Below are positions 12,911-27,400 of a stretch of DNA of 64,000 nt, piece by piece. The stretch comes from Magnolia sinica. Lineage: Eukaryota; Streptophyta; Magnoliopsida; Magnoliales; Magnoliaceae. Position numbers and translations under genes: made by a program. The stretch covers positions 69,751,001 through 69,815,000 of the forward strand of contig NC_080586.1 of assembly GCF_029962835.1 (NCBI RefSeq), written 5' to 3'. Numbering within the stretch: position 1 is the stretch's first letter; every line of letters begins with the position of its first letter. Under the pieces are notes generated by a model, which saw only the letters and a program-made list of their open reading frames with translations, searched no databases and was not told the origin of the DNA.

Positions 12911-13161
12911 TTCCCAAAAACCCACAGAAAGGTATTTTTCAAAACAACTTTTTATATATTATATATTATTTTATTATTAAAATATATTTTATTAAAATCA
13001 ATATTTTTTTGTAACATTTCTTCCCTCAAAATGAAATTGACTGCTAATGAATTAACAAGGCATTTTTTTATTAAAATGACAACTATGGTGTGAAATCGTA
13101 TTCCAATCTCTCTACCTAACGGAGCTTATTAAGCCAAAATGTCATCACTTCTGCTTGCATT

Positions 13162-13843
13162 GGGCTCGTTTCGGAGCTGGTAAATGGAGGTAAATGGGGA
13201 ATGAAATTGGAGGTAAAAAATGAATTGAGAGTATATGACTTATTCAATTATGTTTGGACGAGAGTAAATGAAATGCATTTGAAATTCAAATACTGTTTGA
13301 ATAGGACTGAATGAGAGAAATTGAAATACATTAAGATTTTCCAATATATTGGTAGTAACATATATGATATCCTAATCAACATTAATATCCCAAATTAATA
13401 TACATATATGATATTTAATAAAGTGATTGTAATAAGTCCATTGATATATGTGCTTTAGTAAAAAAATGGGAAAAAAAAATTAATATTAAGTGGACCACAA
13501 ACATAAAGATCATAAATAATTGACTTGCCAATATTTGTTAACCATCCATTTAGATTGGAAACCTTTGAATGATTTGAATCATTTTATTAGTACAATTTTA
13601 ATAATATAGCTAATAATTGGATAGTGACACCTCTGTTTAATGACATGACTCTTCATGAGAGCCTAAAAAGCCATTTCATCCCATTTACTTCTAAATTTAT
13701 CTTTTGAGAGAGGATTTCATTTACGGGCTTATTTACTCTTAATTTATTTTATTTTCATGCATTTACTCATACTCAAACAGGCGTCAAGAGTCGTTTACCT
13801 CCAATTCCTTCCATTAACCTTTATTACCCAACCAAATGACCCC
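13162..13843. mobile_element. MITE with GGTAAATGGAGGTAAATGG-type ends
   Basis: The left end GGGCTCGTTTCGGAGCTGG and the inverted right end (TTACCCAACCAAATGACCCC) share the sub-terminal GGTAAA words. The interior is AT-rich. The target duplication is unclear. Confidence 0.6.
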
Positions 13844-13964
13844 TAATTACTAATGAAAAGAATTTCAAATTACCTAAAGCTCTAAATTTTAGGCTGTATT
13901 TTGATAGAGAAAACTAAAAGCCTAAAACGGACAAGGATTCCAGCATAAATGAAAATCTGTAAGT

Positions 13965-14167
13965 CCGTTGTGATTAATGATTATCTTACTTCATTGCTTT
14001 TGGATTTTGATTGAGAGATCTTTAATGCATGGTCCATCTATGTTGGACCACTAAACTTAGGCCCACCGTTGTGATTTATGATTTTCTTACTTTCATTGGT
14101 TTTGGATTTTGATTGAGAGATCTTTAATGCATGGTCCATCTATGTTGGACCACTAAACTTAGGCCCA
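13965..14167. repeat. 101-bp tandem duplication
   Basis: Two copies (13965-14065, 14066-14167) around CCGTTGTGATT..TGATT and GAGAGATCTTTAATGCATGG differ at only a few positions. Confidence 0.9.
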
Positions 14168-14649
14168 CTTGCAGAAATTGAAAGCTAGAATACGAACACT
14201 CAACCAGCTAGGTACAGTACTATTTTCATATGACAAAATTGAATTAGCGTACTCAACAATAATAAAATTGATATTTTAACAGTTATAAATCAAGATCTTC
14301 CTTTTACGAAATTGTAATAGAAATTACTTGATCGATTGGCCAGGTGTCCTTAACTGTGACGAAGCAGCCTAGGTTAGTAATGCAGGACAAACTAACCACT
14401 TACTTTAAAAGCTCAAACTAATAGTGTCGTGAATCAATCCCTTTATCTTATGGCTTAAGCCCCACATAACATGTGTTCCACCTCGCGTGAGCCACCTGCC
14501 TTGTACAGATGAGGCCTACCTCACACAACCCATCCGCCTCATACAAGCCACCCACCCCGAGTGTGCTCCCGCATCCCACGGGCCACCCCACTCGAATCCG
14601 ATGTGAAAATGCCCTTGCATTAGTTAGCCTCTCATGGCTCATGTATCAT

Positions 14650-15179
14650 TAGGGGTGTACATTGAGTCAAACCAACTTGGCCACTAGCTGACCTCAGCTC
14701 GAACTCAACTCGGCTCGGTCCTCAAGCTTGACTGGCCAGCTCGGCTCGGTTCGGTCAGCAGCTCGGGCCAATTCGAGCCGAGTTCGCCATTACAGCATTT
14801 TCACAAATACCTGGACCACACCTTCAAAATCTCACTATATTTGAGATAGCAGCAATGGTTTTACAAGTATTTTATCAAATACTTTCTAAGCAACATAAAA
14901 ATTAACAAAAAAATGGTGTTGGTTTCACATACATACCTTCCTTGCCACCAGCCACAGTTCTTTGAGTCATTTCATCAAATACTTGGTGAGCAACATCAAT
15001 ATCAAAGTAACTGAGTCACTGAACTGGTTCGATTCAAGCTGGGGCCATCTTGAACTCATTTTCGAGCTCAAAAAATCAGCTCGACTCGGCTCGAACTCAG
15101 CTTCGAACTGAGTCGAATCAAGCTTTTTCGAGTTGAGTCGAGCGAGCTAACCGAGCTAGCTCGGTTCGTGTACACATCG
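14650..15179. mobile_element. Mutator-like MITE, GAGCCGAGCTCG-rich family, copy 2
   Basis: Flanked by perfect 9-bp duplications ATGTATCAT (14641-14649 and 15180-15188). It starts TAGGGGTGTACATTGAG and ends CGTGTACACATCG. The interior matches the element at 4154-4650, including the ACCTTCAAAATCTCACT region. Confidence 0.88.
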
Positions 15180-15188
15180 ATGTATCAT

Positions 15189-16127
15189 GCCCGCCCCAAA
15201 GACATCGGGGCATTGAGAGAGGTTGGCAACAGGTGGGTCCAACCATAGCATTTCATGTCCCCTAGCCCAACATAGGGCCTGTAAAATATGACCATCGATA
15301 GCCCAGGCATGATTATAAGTGCCCATCGATAAATGGGCTGGACCAAGGCCTCAGATTTACTCCAGCCATCTTGGGCATGAAGCCGAAAAACCAATTACAA
15401 AACAGGTGAGAGAGACACGAGGATGGGACCGTATGCCTGATCTATCACACCCCCAGCCAAGCCCAGCAAGCCTCGTCTGCAATTCCCACAGGTTCCACCC
15501 AAGCTCATGACTCACGGACAAATACAATAACCTGGGCCTTCGACATTGATAAGCAACAAACGACCACCAGGACCCAAAATAATAAATGTCCAACCAATCA
15601 ATGGCCCACCCTATCCTCCTACCTGCCAAACAAATGATCGTCACACTCATCTCCTGTCAGTGGGAGTTGTTCTGTGATGAAACTGATACTGTCCCTGACA
15701 ACATTATCTTGATAATATAAATTTCATATCCCATCATGGGAAAGGAAAGGTCCACCTTCACATGCGTCGGCCCATGCTAGATTGGATCCAATACATATCA
15801 CAGGATTATCAATTCTTGAAACTCTCTAAATATGATTGCAGATATTTGGCATTAAGATTGTTTTAGATTTATATTTTTAAAAAAATCTAAAACTTTCCAG
15901 TAATCCAAAGTTTCTTGTCCGTTTAATCTTTGAACAAGATGGTCCTCTGCCATAGGTTCTTGATCAGAAATCAACAAAAATTGAAATTGCCTGTATTTAC
16001 ATAAATAAAATATCCAAGAAAGCCATCGTCTGTGGCCTTATTTTTAGTTAACAGTAGTATTGGGGTGAGGATTACAAATATTTAGGACCTGTTTGAGTTT
16101 CTAATTTTCTATGAAATGCAAATATTT

Positions 16128-16170
<43 letters not shown>

Positions 16171-17576
16171 CTCACCTATAAGAAAAAAAAAAAAAAAATC
16201 ATTATCATTTCCAGGCGTTTATTCATGAGACATGAGATGAATGTATCTCATTCAAAACATTTCTTATGCCATAGCAGCTACAAGATGACCATCCAAAGGA
16301 AGACCCCACATTACAAATTTTTAAGTTCTATGTTATCAAGCATATATGATTCTACATAGAGATATAGTCACATACCACCCATGTATGGACTCCACATACA
16401 TGGATGGATTAAATCGAGCAAGCTATGATATCCTGATACATGTATACACTCAACATACATGTCTGACACAATACCAATATTGGTACCAGATACTCTAGGA
16501 TGGTTCCTTTTTTTAATTCTTCTTTTCCTCTGTTAATCTTTAAAAAACATACTGTAAAGACTTCAAACATTAACAATTACATTAGATTTAGCATATTAGA
16601 AAGATTAACAACAATACAGTTTCTAAATGAAAGTAAATAGAATGGATCAAATATTTCCAAGTGAAAATCATACAACTATGGATTCTCTCCTGGAGTGAAA
16701 GCTTTCACATGGATGGCCTGGCTAATAACTATCTCATGTTTTACAATCTTAAAAAGCAGAACTTTGCACTTCCAAACAGCTAAGGGGTCAGTGGACCATT
16801 TATTTATTTATTTCCATGTGGCTAAGATACTTTTGCTTTCTTTCTAGCTAGACTCTTGATGTGTTTTCAATGGCTCCATCAATACGGGCCGGTCAGCAAG
16901 AAGTCCATCTCGGTCTTTGTATTTGTGCCAGTCCATTTCTGAAAATTCGTTCAATAAGGTAACATTGGAGTTCAGGGAGGCCAGCTGGGGGACTGGAATT
17001 TTGGTAGAGTCTTGTGCAAGGGACGTGCTGGCCTCTGGGGTTGCCTGTTCTGCTCCTGTTGTTTTTTTTATTTGCTGTAACTTTTGCTTTATCCTGGAAG
17101 ATGATGAGAGGATCCTCAGATAAAATCATCATAGCTAAGAAAGACAAAAAGGAAAAAAATAATAAAAAATCATAAAACTAAAACAAATGGCATGTTACAA
17201 ATGTGATGGCAAGATCCATATCCACATTTGTGTCCTGAACTTTTTGAGAAATAGTGAGTTGCATCCCCCTGTTTCAACTACATGTCTGTATCAGTACCTG
17301 GCTCTCTGGGCATCATGGGAAGAACAGGACATAATTGAATGATGAGCGGAGAAAATATCACCGTACTACATGTAGGACATAGCATGGGTGTGATGAACAT
17401 TTCCAATGAAATTATACAATAAAATTCAAATACAAATAAGATTGAAAAGCAAAAAAGCAACTAAGAACCTAACTTGTAGAAGAATGCGTACAAAAATACA
17501 AGAGCTATATGCAAACCCAATACAGATATGAATACAAAGGCATCATATCAGCACACCAGACATGAAAGACAGTCTC
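15189..17576. other. Intergenic 3' of the LUL gene, no gene seen
   Basis: Holds the (GT)20 tract and AT-rich DNA. The LUL 3' UTR should lie just below 17577; its end could not be fixed. Confidence 0.5.
16129..16168. repeat. (GT)20 microsatellite
   Basis: A GT run of 40 bp between the HIPP and LUL genes, followed closely by an A-rich run at about 16181-16198. Confidence 0.98.
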
Positions 17577-20500
17577 TCAATGATCTTCCTTTTTCGCCTT
17601 GATCTCTATGAGTTGCTCAACAGGCTGGCGACATATGGGACACTTATTTGACTGAAGCCTCAGCACTTTTGCACATTCACTGCACATACACTGTAAACAC
17701 AGCACCAGTGCCAAAGTTGAGAAACTGAAGATTGAGATGAGAAGAAAGTGAAACATGGAGTGGTGAGAAGAAAGCGCAAGGACCTGGAACCTGCAAGTCC
17801 CAAACCCGATCAGCCCAGGTCCAGGATCTCTAGGACCCAACCCATTGACAGCTCTAATCCAGTGTGACAGATCAAACAGCCTGGATTAGTCTGTCTATCC
17901 CTTCTTATGAGTTGTACCTTTTGATCAAGAAAAGGTAGGCTCTAAAATTTCAAGTTTCATAAAATGATTTGATACAGTGAGGCTTTGACGTAACTTACCA
18001 TGCATACTATTGAGCTGTTTGTGGGCCCGGCGTGATTTGTGTGTGGCATGCCAACCGGCCATCAGGTTTGCCCCACCTTGAAGATAAGCTGCGCCAAAAA
18101 TCAGGCTGATCTGAAACTCAAGTGTGCCACAACTATTGGAAACAATATAAAGATGTGACCAAAACCTCCAAATCAAGTAGTGAGGCCCACCTGAGTTTTG
18201 GATCAGCCTGATTTTTTGGGTGTCACCATCTTAGTGGGGCACTCCTTATGAATGTGTTGTATGGCACATATGCCCCAAGGTGCCCCACACGATTTAATAT
18301 TTTTCTATGCTGGTCATTGTTCCCTGTGTTGTGGCCCACCTGAGATCTGGTTTGGCCTGATTTTGGGGTCAGGGCCAAACAAAGGGCACACCTGATGAAC
18401 CGGATGGATTTCAGACAGAAATCACAATGAGCCCCACACGGCCAACATCTAGGCAAATCAAACAAGGGCGACTCAGTATATCTCTCCCCATTGAATGGGT
18501 TGGCCCTTGTGAAGCAATACAGGGCTAGTCACCCCCTCTATAATGGTTTCAATGGGGGTGTAATGGATTGTCCAGGACCGAAACCAGCAACTACGGGAAG
18601 TAGAGCGGTCAAGGGGTTGGGCCTAAGATTGTCTTAGGCCAGGATTTTGAATTGTTTGGGCTCGGCCTATTCAACTTTTTGCATTTGCTAGCCCCAGCTG
18701 GAGGCCCAGGCCCAGACCCCCCATTGACAGCCCTAATTGTACTATACAGATCATTTTTTCAAAAGAAAAGGTTTTGTTAATATTGCTCAGCAAGAATTAC
18801 AGGAACCTGTTTGGGCTTTCAACAGCTCGTGTTCAGGTCAGGTCTTGGTGTCACAATCCAAGGGGTCGGTTTTTGTATCATGTCAGGTTCAAATCCTGGT
18901 ACTATGCTTGATGTCCCAATCTGATCAGACTCAGGTACGCATCTGGTCTTCGATAGGGCTGTCAAAGGGTACCAAGACCCGTGGGTACCCAATAGACTGA
19001 CCTGATTTTGACAGGCCCATGTCCACTCGGACCATTTTGGACCCGGTTAAGAAACAGGTGGTCAGATTTGGATCGGGTATGGGTTGAATCTGGTTATTTT
19101 TAATAGTAATATTATATTATATTAAAATATATAAATTATTCTAGTAATGAATGTGATTTGCTAAGCACATGTAAGAGAGCACCTTTACAACACACGTCAA
19201 AGTGGCACACACATGTGATGTGATCAATCCATCAATCTGACCACATAAATGCCCTTATGTGATGTGGACCTTACCCAAACCCAACTTTGAACCAAGACCC
19301 AATGGGTACTCAAACCCAATCAGATTTGGAATCGGGTCCTAAAAAACAAGATTTGAACCTGAATTTGAGAATGGAAGTCACCACATCCAAATATCAAGGA
19401 CATATAATCCTAACTGCTGAATTTGAGAAAAAATGTGGACAGGTCAAGAAAACATTTTTACAACTATCTTTTCATTCTGTCAAATTCCAACAGTTGGGAT
19501 GCTTTTTCTTGGATATGGCAACATCCATGGTGGGTCCTTCCAAATGGGCAGCACAGATCTTGAAAACTTGTGCTTCAAGAAAGAGAAGAGAATAAGAGGG
19601 CTTTGATTCTCACCACATGTCGACAAGGCAACACGGCTGTATCCTTTGGCTCAGACAGGCAAATAACACATTCTTTACCAGGATCACTGTCATCGAACTC
19701 TGCTTCTGATGGGTTAACCATGCCGAAAAGCTCACGTAGCTCATAGCGGACACCATCGAACCGCAATATCTGCTTGATTACCTTCACTTGGAATGGTTCA
19801 TTATGCTTCTTCTCAATGACAGCTTGAGTAATTTGAGCATGAGTGGGGGGAGACTGAGCAAGCTGTTCATCTGTGGGGAAAGATGGTGATGAACATGCTT
19901 CAGCAGAAATGACAAGTGGGTAGACATCATCCGGTGCTGGTTTCAAAAGATCATCCAACGCGAAGAATCCTAGATCAATGCCAGTTCCTGAAGGTTGACG
20001 TAGTTTCTGACCTAAACCTTTTTGGAAAGGTATTCTCACTGGAGTGATATCAGGATACTGAGGAGAGAAGCTACAATTTGTCCCTTCCTTTGCAAAGTAA
20101 TAGATGGTGATACTGTTGTGAAAAATAGAAAGTTATTATTAGGAATTAACTAATCAAACATCAGGTAGCTGTTTAGATTTTAAGTAGTTGTATACTACAA
20201 TCAGTTCCCAACATGTTTACTGCTTAGTTCATTCCTTTCTCTTTTCTAAAATGTACCGTGCTGACTAGAGAAAATGACATGTTGCTCGTGACTCACCCGA
20301 CACAACCCATTTTTCACTAAAACTGATTCTAAAAGCCTGAAGACTCTCCTTATGCAAAAAGGACTCAACTCGGCCAAGTTTTTTTGGACATGGTGACTCT
20401 CAGTTGAAAACAAATCATCCAAGTAATCGATTTTATTCTGTTGAGAAAACTCAACACAATCAAATCATCCTTGTTGAATCATGAATCGACAAGTTTACCA

Positions 20501-23500
20501 ATTAAAATGATTCTTGCAAGTCAACAACTTTAAGGCCCTGTTTGGTTGCCACTTTAAAAATGAGTTCATCTCATTTTAATTAACAATAATTACGTACTAG
20601 AGATTTTGGCAAGGCTCCATTTGGCATGCATTTGTAGCCTTATGTGGATAGAGTAAACTTGATGTGGTTGTTTTTTGTTAATTTATGATTATTATTACTA
20701 TGACGATAATCCATGTTTAGTGTTTGGCAATAACAATACTATCAGTGTGATGTGAGAAACAATAATAATAATAATAATAAGATGGCCCCATACACAACCC
20801 TAGCGGACATGTGGAGAAACTGACCTCCTGGCCTAGAAGACACATGATGTAGGATCTAGCAGGTCACCAGACTCACCACCCCATGGGCCACATTCTGAGA
20901 TGGTCATATTTAGTGTTTGGCAACAACAGTAACTATTAGTGTGATGAGATAATAATAATAATAATAATAAGATGCGCGTGCCACCACCCCATGGATGTGA
21001 TAAAGAGGAGGAGGAGGCGCATGTCAGCATCCCATGGACCACACATTCTGAGATGAGAATGAAATTTTATTTGGAAAAAAGAGCCTGAAATCTACAGGTG
21101 AGAAAACAACCAGCCACAAAACCTAGCAACACCAACAATTTACTACTATTTACAAGCCAAGGAAAATACCAAAAAAAAAAAAAAAAAAAAAACAACAACA
21201 ACAACAACAACCTAACAATCCAGAAGCCCACTCCAATATCTTTGATTTTGCCCTCCTAAAAGTCTTCAAAGCTGACCGCGTAGGTTCCTAATGCAACGAT
21301 TATTCTATTCTCCCCATATACAATATGAGTCGAATCTTAAGCAAAACAATTTGAATCCCTTTTTTATATGAATCCTATGATTCTATGATTTTATTTTATT
21401 TTTTGTTTGAAAGATAATTCTATGATTTGAGTCCTACGATTTATGATTCAAATTACTTGTTCTCTTTTATTTTAAGCTTCACTTGGCTTTCATTTTATGT
21501 TTTTAAATTGGTGGGGATTTTAAGAGTCATTTAGAAAAGGTAAATTATTTTGTTTTGTTCGTTATAGGAGATTAAATGATATAAATTCTCTTCAACGTTA
21601 AATCATGGAGCTCCTTTTTTATGATTTCTTACTTCTTAACTAGTCAAAACACCAAATTGATGTATAACTTATCTGGAATGTTTTTATGGATGGTTACAAC
21701 CATATTGACTTGTATGTATTGTGCAATGATGGTTAGAAATCAAATTATCTTTTTCATCGGTCTACAGAATCAAATGCCGCTTTTCGAATGTGATTCTACG
21801 TTCAAGAAAGGTAATGAGAACATAATTTATTGAAGGGTCATTGTATGTTTTTCAAGGGAAATGTCTTGAAAGACAAAAAACGAAGGAAAGATGAGTCCTT
21901 TAACACTATCATGACATGGTATTACAAGGTGTATATTGATTGATGGCAACGGGATCATTGATGGTTTATTTTATTTTTTTTCTAATTTATTTATTTTTTC
22001 ATATTTTTTTAACTTTAAAAATCTTATGATTTCCGATACGATTTTCAATTCGATATGATTCAACTCCCATGATGATTCGCGATACGATAACATTTTTGAC
22101 AACATTGCTCAACATTAGTATAAATAAGATATTTTTTCCATAATCACAACAATTAATTGATGATCCAAATCATTCAATTTTAGAGTTTTGAGTACAAGCC
22201 ATTGAAAATTTTATTTTCATTGCTCCAAGTTAATCCAGAGATGTTGGTGGTCACAATCATCTGTTCAGCATAGGTATCTTATCATGGTCTATTTCATATA
22301 GACTCCACGACCTGGACGGTTCTGATCATCGGAAAACTCATGGCACAGGTGGGCAGCGACACACTATTGTATGACGCTCCACCAAAGAGGCAAAATTAAT
22401 TCTATGAAAAATTCCCCTCTCCCTTTCGGATCCTCTGCAGCGTTTGTATAACGAGCACATTCTACGGTGATTAACCGTGGAACCATTGATGATTCCAAGG
22501 CATCCAACCTGTCCAAAAGGGTCTCCCAGCCATGAAATCAGCAGGCCTAAAAGATTAGGCATGTGGGCCACAACGTGAATCTAAGGTTTTCGGGTGGATG
22601 TCCATTGTTTTCCATGATGTAGACATGTAGCCCACCATTCTGTTTTTACACAATCCAAACTGCTCATCAAGTGAGTCCAACCATGATGTTTGGATTTCCT
22701 AAAAACCAGGCCTCTACAATCATCAAGTAGGCCACACCATAGAAAACAGTGGACAACCATCCAAAAACCTCCTAAGTTAAGCGGTATCCCACATGATGGT
22801 TGGATTGGTCTGATTTTTAAACATCTTGCTTTCATGGTTGGGCAACCTTTTTGAAGGGGTTAGATGCCGCACATAAAAAGCATTTTTGGCCCCATCTACA
22901 ACACCAATAGAATAATGAATGTTGCAGTGGATCCTGCCTCCTTTTTCAAAATAGTTGTGCTCCAAGTTTTTCTCAGAACCCAGCTATGCGCAACGAGATT
23001 TTCCCTTGCTAAAAAGGGCGCAAAAGTAGTGTTGTTTAAATAGTGTAGCTATTCAATTTGCATAGGCTGTTTCTGTGACAAATGCAAAATAGCTTCTTCG
23101 TTCTTACCCAAATATTGTTATGATCTGCACCAAACAGGTCATTGAGGATTAAAAATAATCCTGATAACCCAGATTTTGTATAAGAGTGTCTTTGGTTGCA
23201 CCAAATATCGTGAAATTGCACCAAATTAGTTTGATTAATCATGATATTTGGTGCAACCAAAGGCACCATAAACTATGATCTCCAATACATAATTATTGTT
23301 AACTAAAATGAGATAAAATCATTTTAAGAGGCAACCAAACGGGGCCAAGTTGTTAAAGACTTTTATTTAAAATCTTATGCAATTCTTGAGGTTTGAATCT
23401 CTACTGTATGATTCAAGTTTGAGTCTCAACTCATAAAGTAACAGTTCTGTTGGTTAAGGCTTTAACGACAAGAAAACTTGGACAATGATACACAAGATGA

Positions 23501-24416
23501 GACCAATTTCAGCAATTGTAATGATTTAGGATACTGAGAGATTAGCATCAAAATGAAACAACTGGTAAATATTGTTGGGAGTTTCAGAAATGTAACGTAG
23601 ATTTTTCTTTTAATGAAAAAGACCCAAGTACTTGAAACTTCTCAAACGACGAAAAAAAATTCTTAATTTTGGACAATGAAAAAGGCAAAAATGAACTAAA
23701 TAAGGTCCCGAGGGTTACTTGTGAATTTCACTATGTAAGGAAAAAATAACATGAAATGAACACCTGTGTCTGTGTGTGTATTCATGAATTTATTTTTATG
23801 AACTTTACTCTCACATTAATGTCTGCTTATTTTTATCAAATAAGAAAAAATTCTGATTCATGTGTCGACTCACCCAAGCGAAAATTTCCCAGTAGGATGA
23901 GTCAAGTGCGAGTCTTGAGTTTTCAAGCCTTGCAGTAAACCCACGCAAGTCAAGCATTATATTGGTGTAACCCACAACCTATTGCAGTAAACCCATGCAA
24001 GTCAAGCATTATATTGGTGTAACCCACAACCTATACATGTTCAAGTCCCAAGCTTCTCACACTAGAAAGGAAAAAGGAAAAAAAAAACATGAAAACACTG
24101 AAGTTGACGATTATCATGCCCTGATCATGAGAACAAGGGACTGAGAGTGAGATGCTAATCACATTGGGTCTAATGGAGGGTTTTATTACTGGTGTATCTA
24201 CCTTCCTCCCATGTTATGGGTTGGATATGAGGGGGTTATTCAGATGACACTGACCTGGTCATTTCGCTTTAGGGATTGGATGCCCAAAGGCATGTCATAG
24301 TCTACTCATAATTAATCCCTATGACAGTGAATTATTCCTTGCCCCTAAGCTAAAGGGAACTTGGTAAACCTTGTGTATTAAATGAGATAAGAGACGGGGT
24401 GCCTCGGTTAGTGGGA

Positions 24417-24469
<53 letters not shown>

Positions 24470-27400
24470 AATCACCTTGATTTAGAGAGCATGCTAGAGG
24501 ATGTTCATGTTAGAACAATCTCTATGTTCATGCTAGATGGGATGACTCTGAATTCACCTGTGTGGATGTGCAACTTCTCACTCATGATGGTGTCTCAGAA
24601 ATCCAATTGCTCTTGTCACTCTTATGGTAACGTTATCTGGTTCTGCATGAGAAACGCAAGTTGGTTGCATGATTATCCAAGTGTGCAGAAAGCACACTTT
24701 ATACTCTCATGGATCATGGGAGTTCTTAAATGAACTAGAAGTTGTCAAATGATCGGTACATGATCATGGTTCAAAAGGATTCTAAATGCATGATAACCAT
24801 GGAATAGATGTTTTACATAATATAGTCCTATACTATGATGGAACTACACATGGTAGACAGCGTAGGAAATACCATTAGAAAGACTCAAAGGACTTTCATG
24901 GAAGGACCAGTATGACACCTTAATCCTCTTAGTTGTTATTCTGAAGTCCTATTTGATGCATGCGCTTAAGGGTCTTAAGCATGATTGGTTGTAAGTCATG
25001 AGAGATTATTGGAGTTGTGTCTGAGAAAACCAAAGTGAATCTTATCCATTTATGACATGGATGGTATCCGGTAATATTGATAATCTTGATCATAAATCAT
25101 GATGACCATGCGTCCGAGATGGACAAGTTACAATGCCATAAATAATATATGGGAGTACCTTGAATATACATGAGCATGGGTTAAAGGAAAGAGATTCCTC
25201 TGGCTGTCATTGGGAACTTGAGAATGGACACAACGATCAATGACCATGGGATAGTTGTGGGCCATGGATCTTAGTACCCTGTTGTTCCACAACCACCTAG
25301 TGGGTTATAGGATGGACCTAATGTTATTGCTATTGTTATTATGTGGTTATCCTGTGCAAGGGGAATGATGAGTCAACATGGAATGGAAGGCATCCATCAT
25401 TGGGCACGATGACAAGTCAATGTGACTTCGCCATACCCCACATAGGAGTGTGAGTGTGCCATGGGAATACTCCTAGTATTGGACCTGTTGGACACTTGCG
25501 CATTGGTGGATCAAGTTCAAGTCTCTAGACTGGAAGGCCTATTATGTATGGACTATGATCGACTTGAGGATATACCGAATCTAACTAATCTTAAACGTAA
25601 GGATGTGTGAGTTCAAGGTCTTGATTACATGTGCTTTGACTCACTTTACAAGGTCATCATGTGGCCAACAAAAGTGGGTGCAATTGAGCCCATCCATTAA
25701 GGTTTGATTGAGGCTCACATAGTCCAACAAGGGATCCACTAGTTTCCCAAGAACGAACTTATGACTTAAATCTTGGAGATCAGATGTTCATGAAGTGGTT
25801 TTTCCATTGGGCCTAGCTTTCAAAAGGTTTTAAAAGGTTTTATGGATGTTTTCAACATTGTCCATTAAACTTTTATTAATTGTTAAGAAGTTTTTTATCA
25901 CACTTGATAATGATCTGATGGTTTAGACCTATGGTTCCATCACTTGATCTACATGGGCATAAGATCAATGGTGGATGGCCGTGACAGTGGAGGGATTGGA
26001 TTAAATGTGATACATGGTTAAGGCAAGATTACAAAAGATTACAATGTAATAGGGCATATGGACGACTATAAGGCTGTAAAGTACCATAATCGGTGTATTC
26101 CTATAATCGGTGTCTTCTTGAAGTCCTCATGTATAGATCATGTCCTAAAGGGTGAGGTAGAGATAGAGAGCCTTGGGACACACACACACACACACACACA
26201 CATCATGTCCTAAAGGGAGAGGTAGAGATAAAGAGAGCCTTGGGACACCCACACACACACCCACCCACCCACACACGGCTCTGTGCATTTTTGTTGGCCC
26301 TGCTCCAACGGCAGATGGGTTGGCTCTCTACCTTGTCCTTCATCTAATATAGAATGGGGAGAGACCTAGTTGAAGGAACGGCATCGACAAAATCCATGGT
26401 CTCTTAGCAGCTTGATTAGGTAAATCCTAGCCATATGATTTGTGATTTTCTTTCCTAAAAGCTTGAGAATATCTACGAGGGGGTCCATAGGGCTGTAAAA
26501 TCTAAAATCTGGATTTTTGAATATTTTTATTTTAAGTTGCATTTCGAAAAATCCTAACAACTGCTCTTTGAATTAGAGTTGGCTGGAGGAAGTGGAGATG
26601 CGCCTCTAGAGTTTGATGTGATCACCACAAACCAATCAAACTAAAGGGCGATGTTGAGATGGAAGAGTGAAAAGATAAGGATAGAATTAGAAGTGAATGC
26701 CTTCGAGGGGAACTTAGGAGTATCACACATAGGCTTTAAGATGAGGGTAAGTAGACTCAAATGGTTTAGACAATGAACTTGGGAGTTGATTCAAGTTGAT
26801 AGCTCTCTAAGGGCAAGAGGAAGGCTGAAAAATACATGGGCGGAGGAAATAGGAAAATTGTTTGACAATCTATGGTTTAACAGAGGATATGGTCCTTGAT
26901 AGAGTGGAACGGCATAACTTGATTCGTGTGGCTAGCATCAATTAGTTTTCTATTCTTCTTTTTTTAAGAATGACAAAAAATAATAATAATAATAAAATAA
27001 AATTATTTAGAAGGCCTGAGGAAGCAAAAGCTAGGCAAGAAAAAATATTTCAGAAAGCCCAAATAGATTACAACCCAAAAGAGCTAGATATATTACAATC
27101 ATTTATGGCTTCCAAAAGAAAAGCCCATCCTACCTACCACAAGGCTAGGAGAACAACATGGCAAACCACCTCACCTTCCTTCCCAACCCCTCCACCATGT
27201 CAGGCCCACAAAGGATCAACAACATTGCTCATCCTAACCAACAAGGTGTTTATGCATAAGACGCAAATGTTGGGGATGACCATGGATCTCTTTTGGAGGT
27301 TATCTATTGTCAGGACCCTTTTCCTCCCCACCAGCCAAACGGAAAATATGGCTTTTGGAGGGGTCACATAGTGCTAGAAGAAGAATGTGTGACTCGGCTT

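Larger units (their letters stand above)
24040..26730. other. Unassigned stretch within LUL intron 1
   Basis: Non-coding on both strands apart from short chance frames. The texture, moderately GC and free of MITE words, suggests old retrotransposon DNA, but I found no domain, terminal repeat or primer site. Confidence 0.3.

Noticed and set aside
20534-23346. Firm hAT or Harbinger assignment of the 2.8-kb element
   Set aside because: Inverted ends are clear, but flanks give no matching 8-bp or 3-bp duplication.
24040-26730. Complete LTR element in LUL intron 1
   Set aside because: No pair of long direct repeats, primer site or coding domain could be found by eye.
26970-27371. Plus-strand gene of 133 codons
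   Set aside because: It runs up to and overlaps the 3' region of the antisense LINE, begins in a simple AAT run and matches no family.
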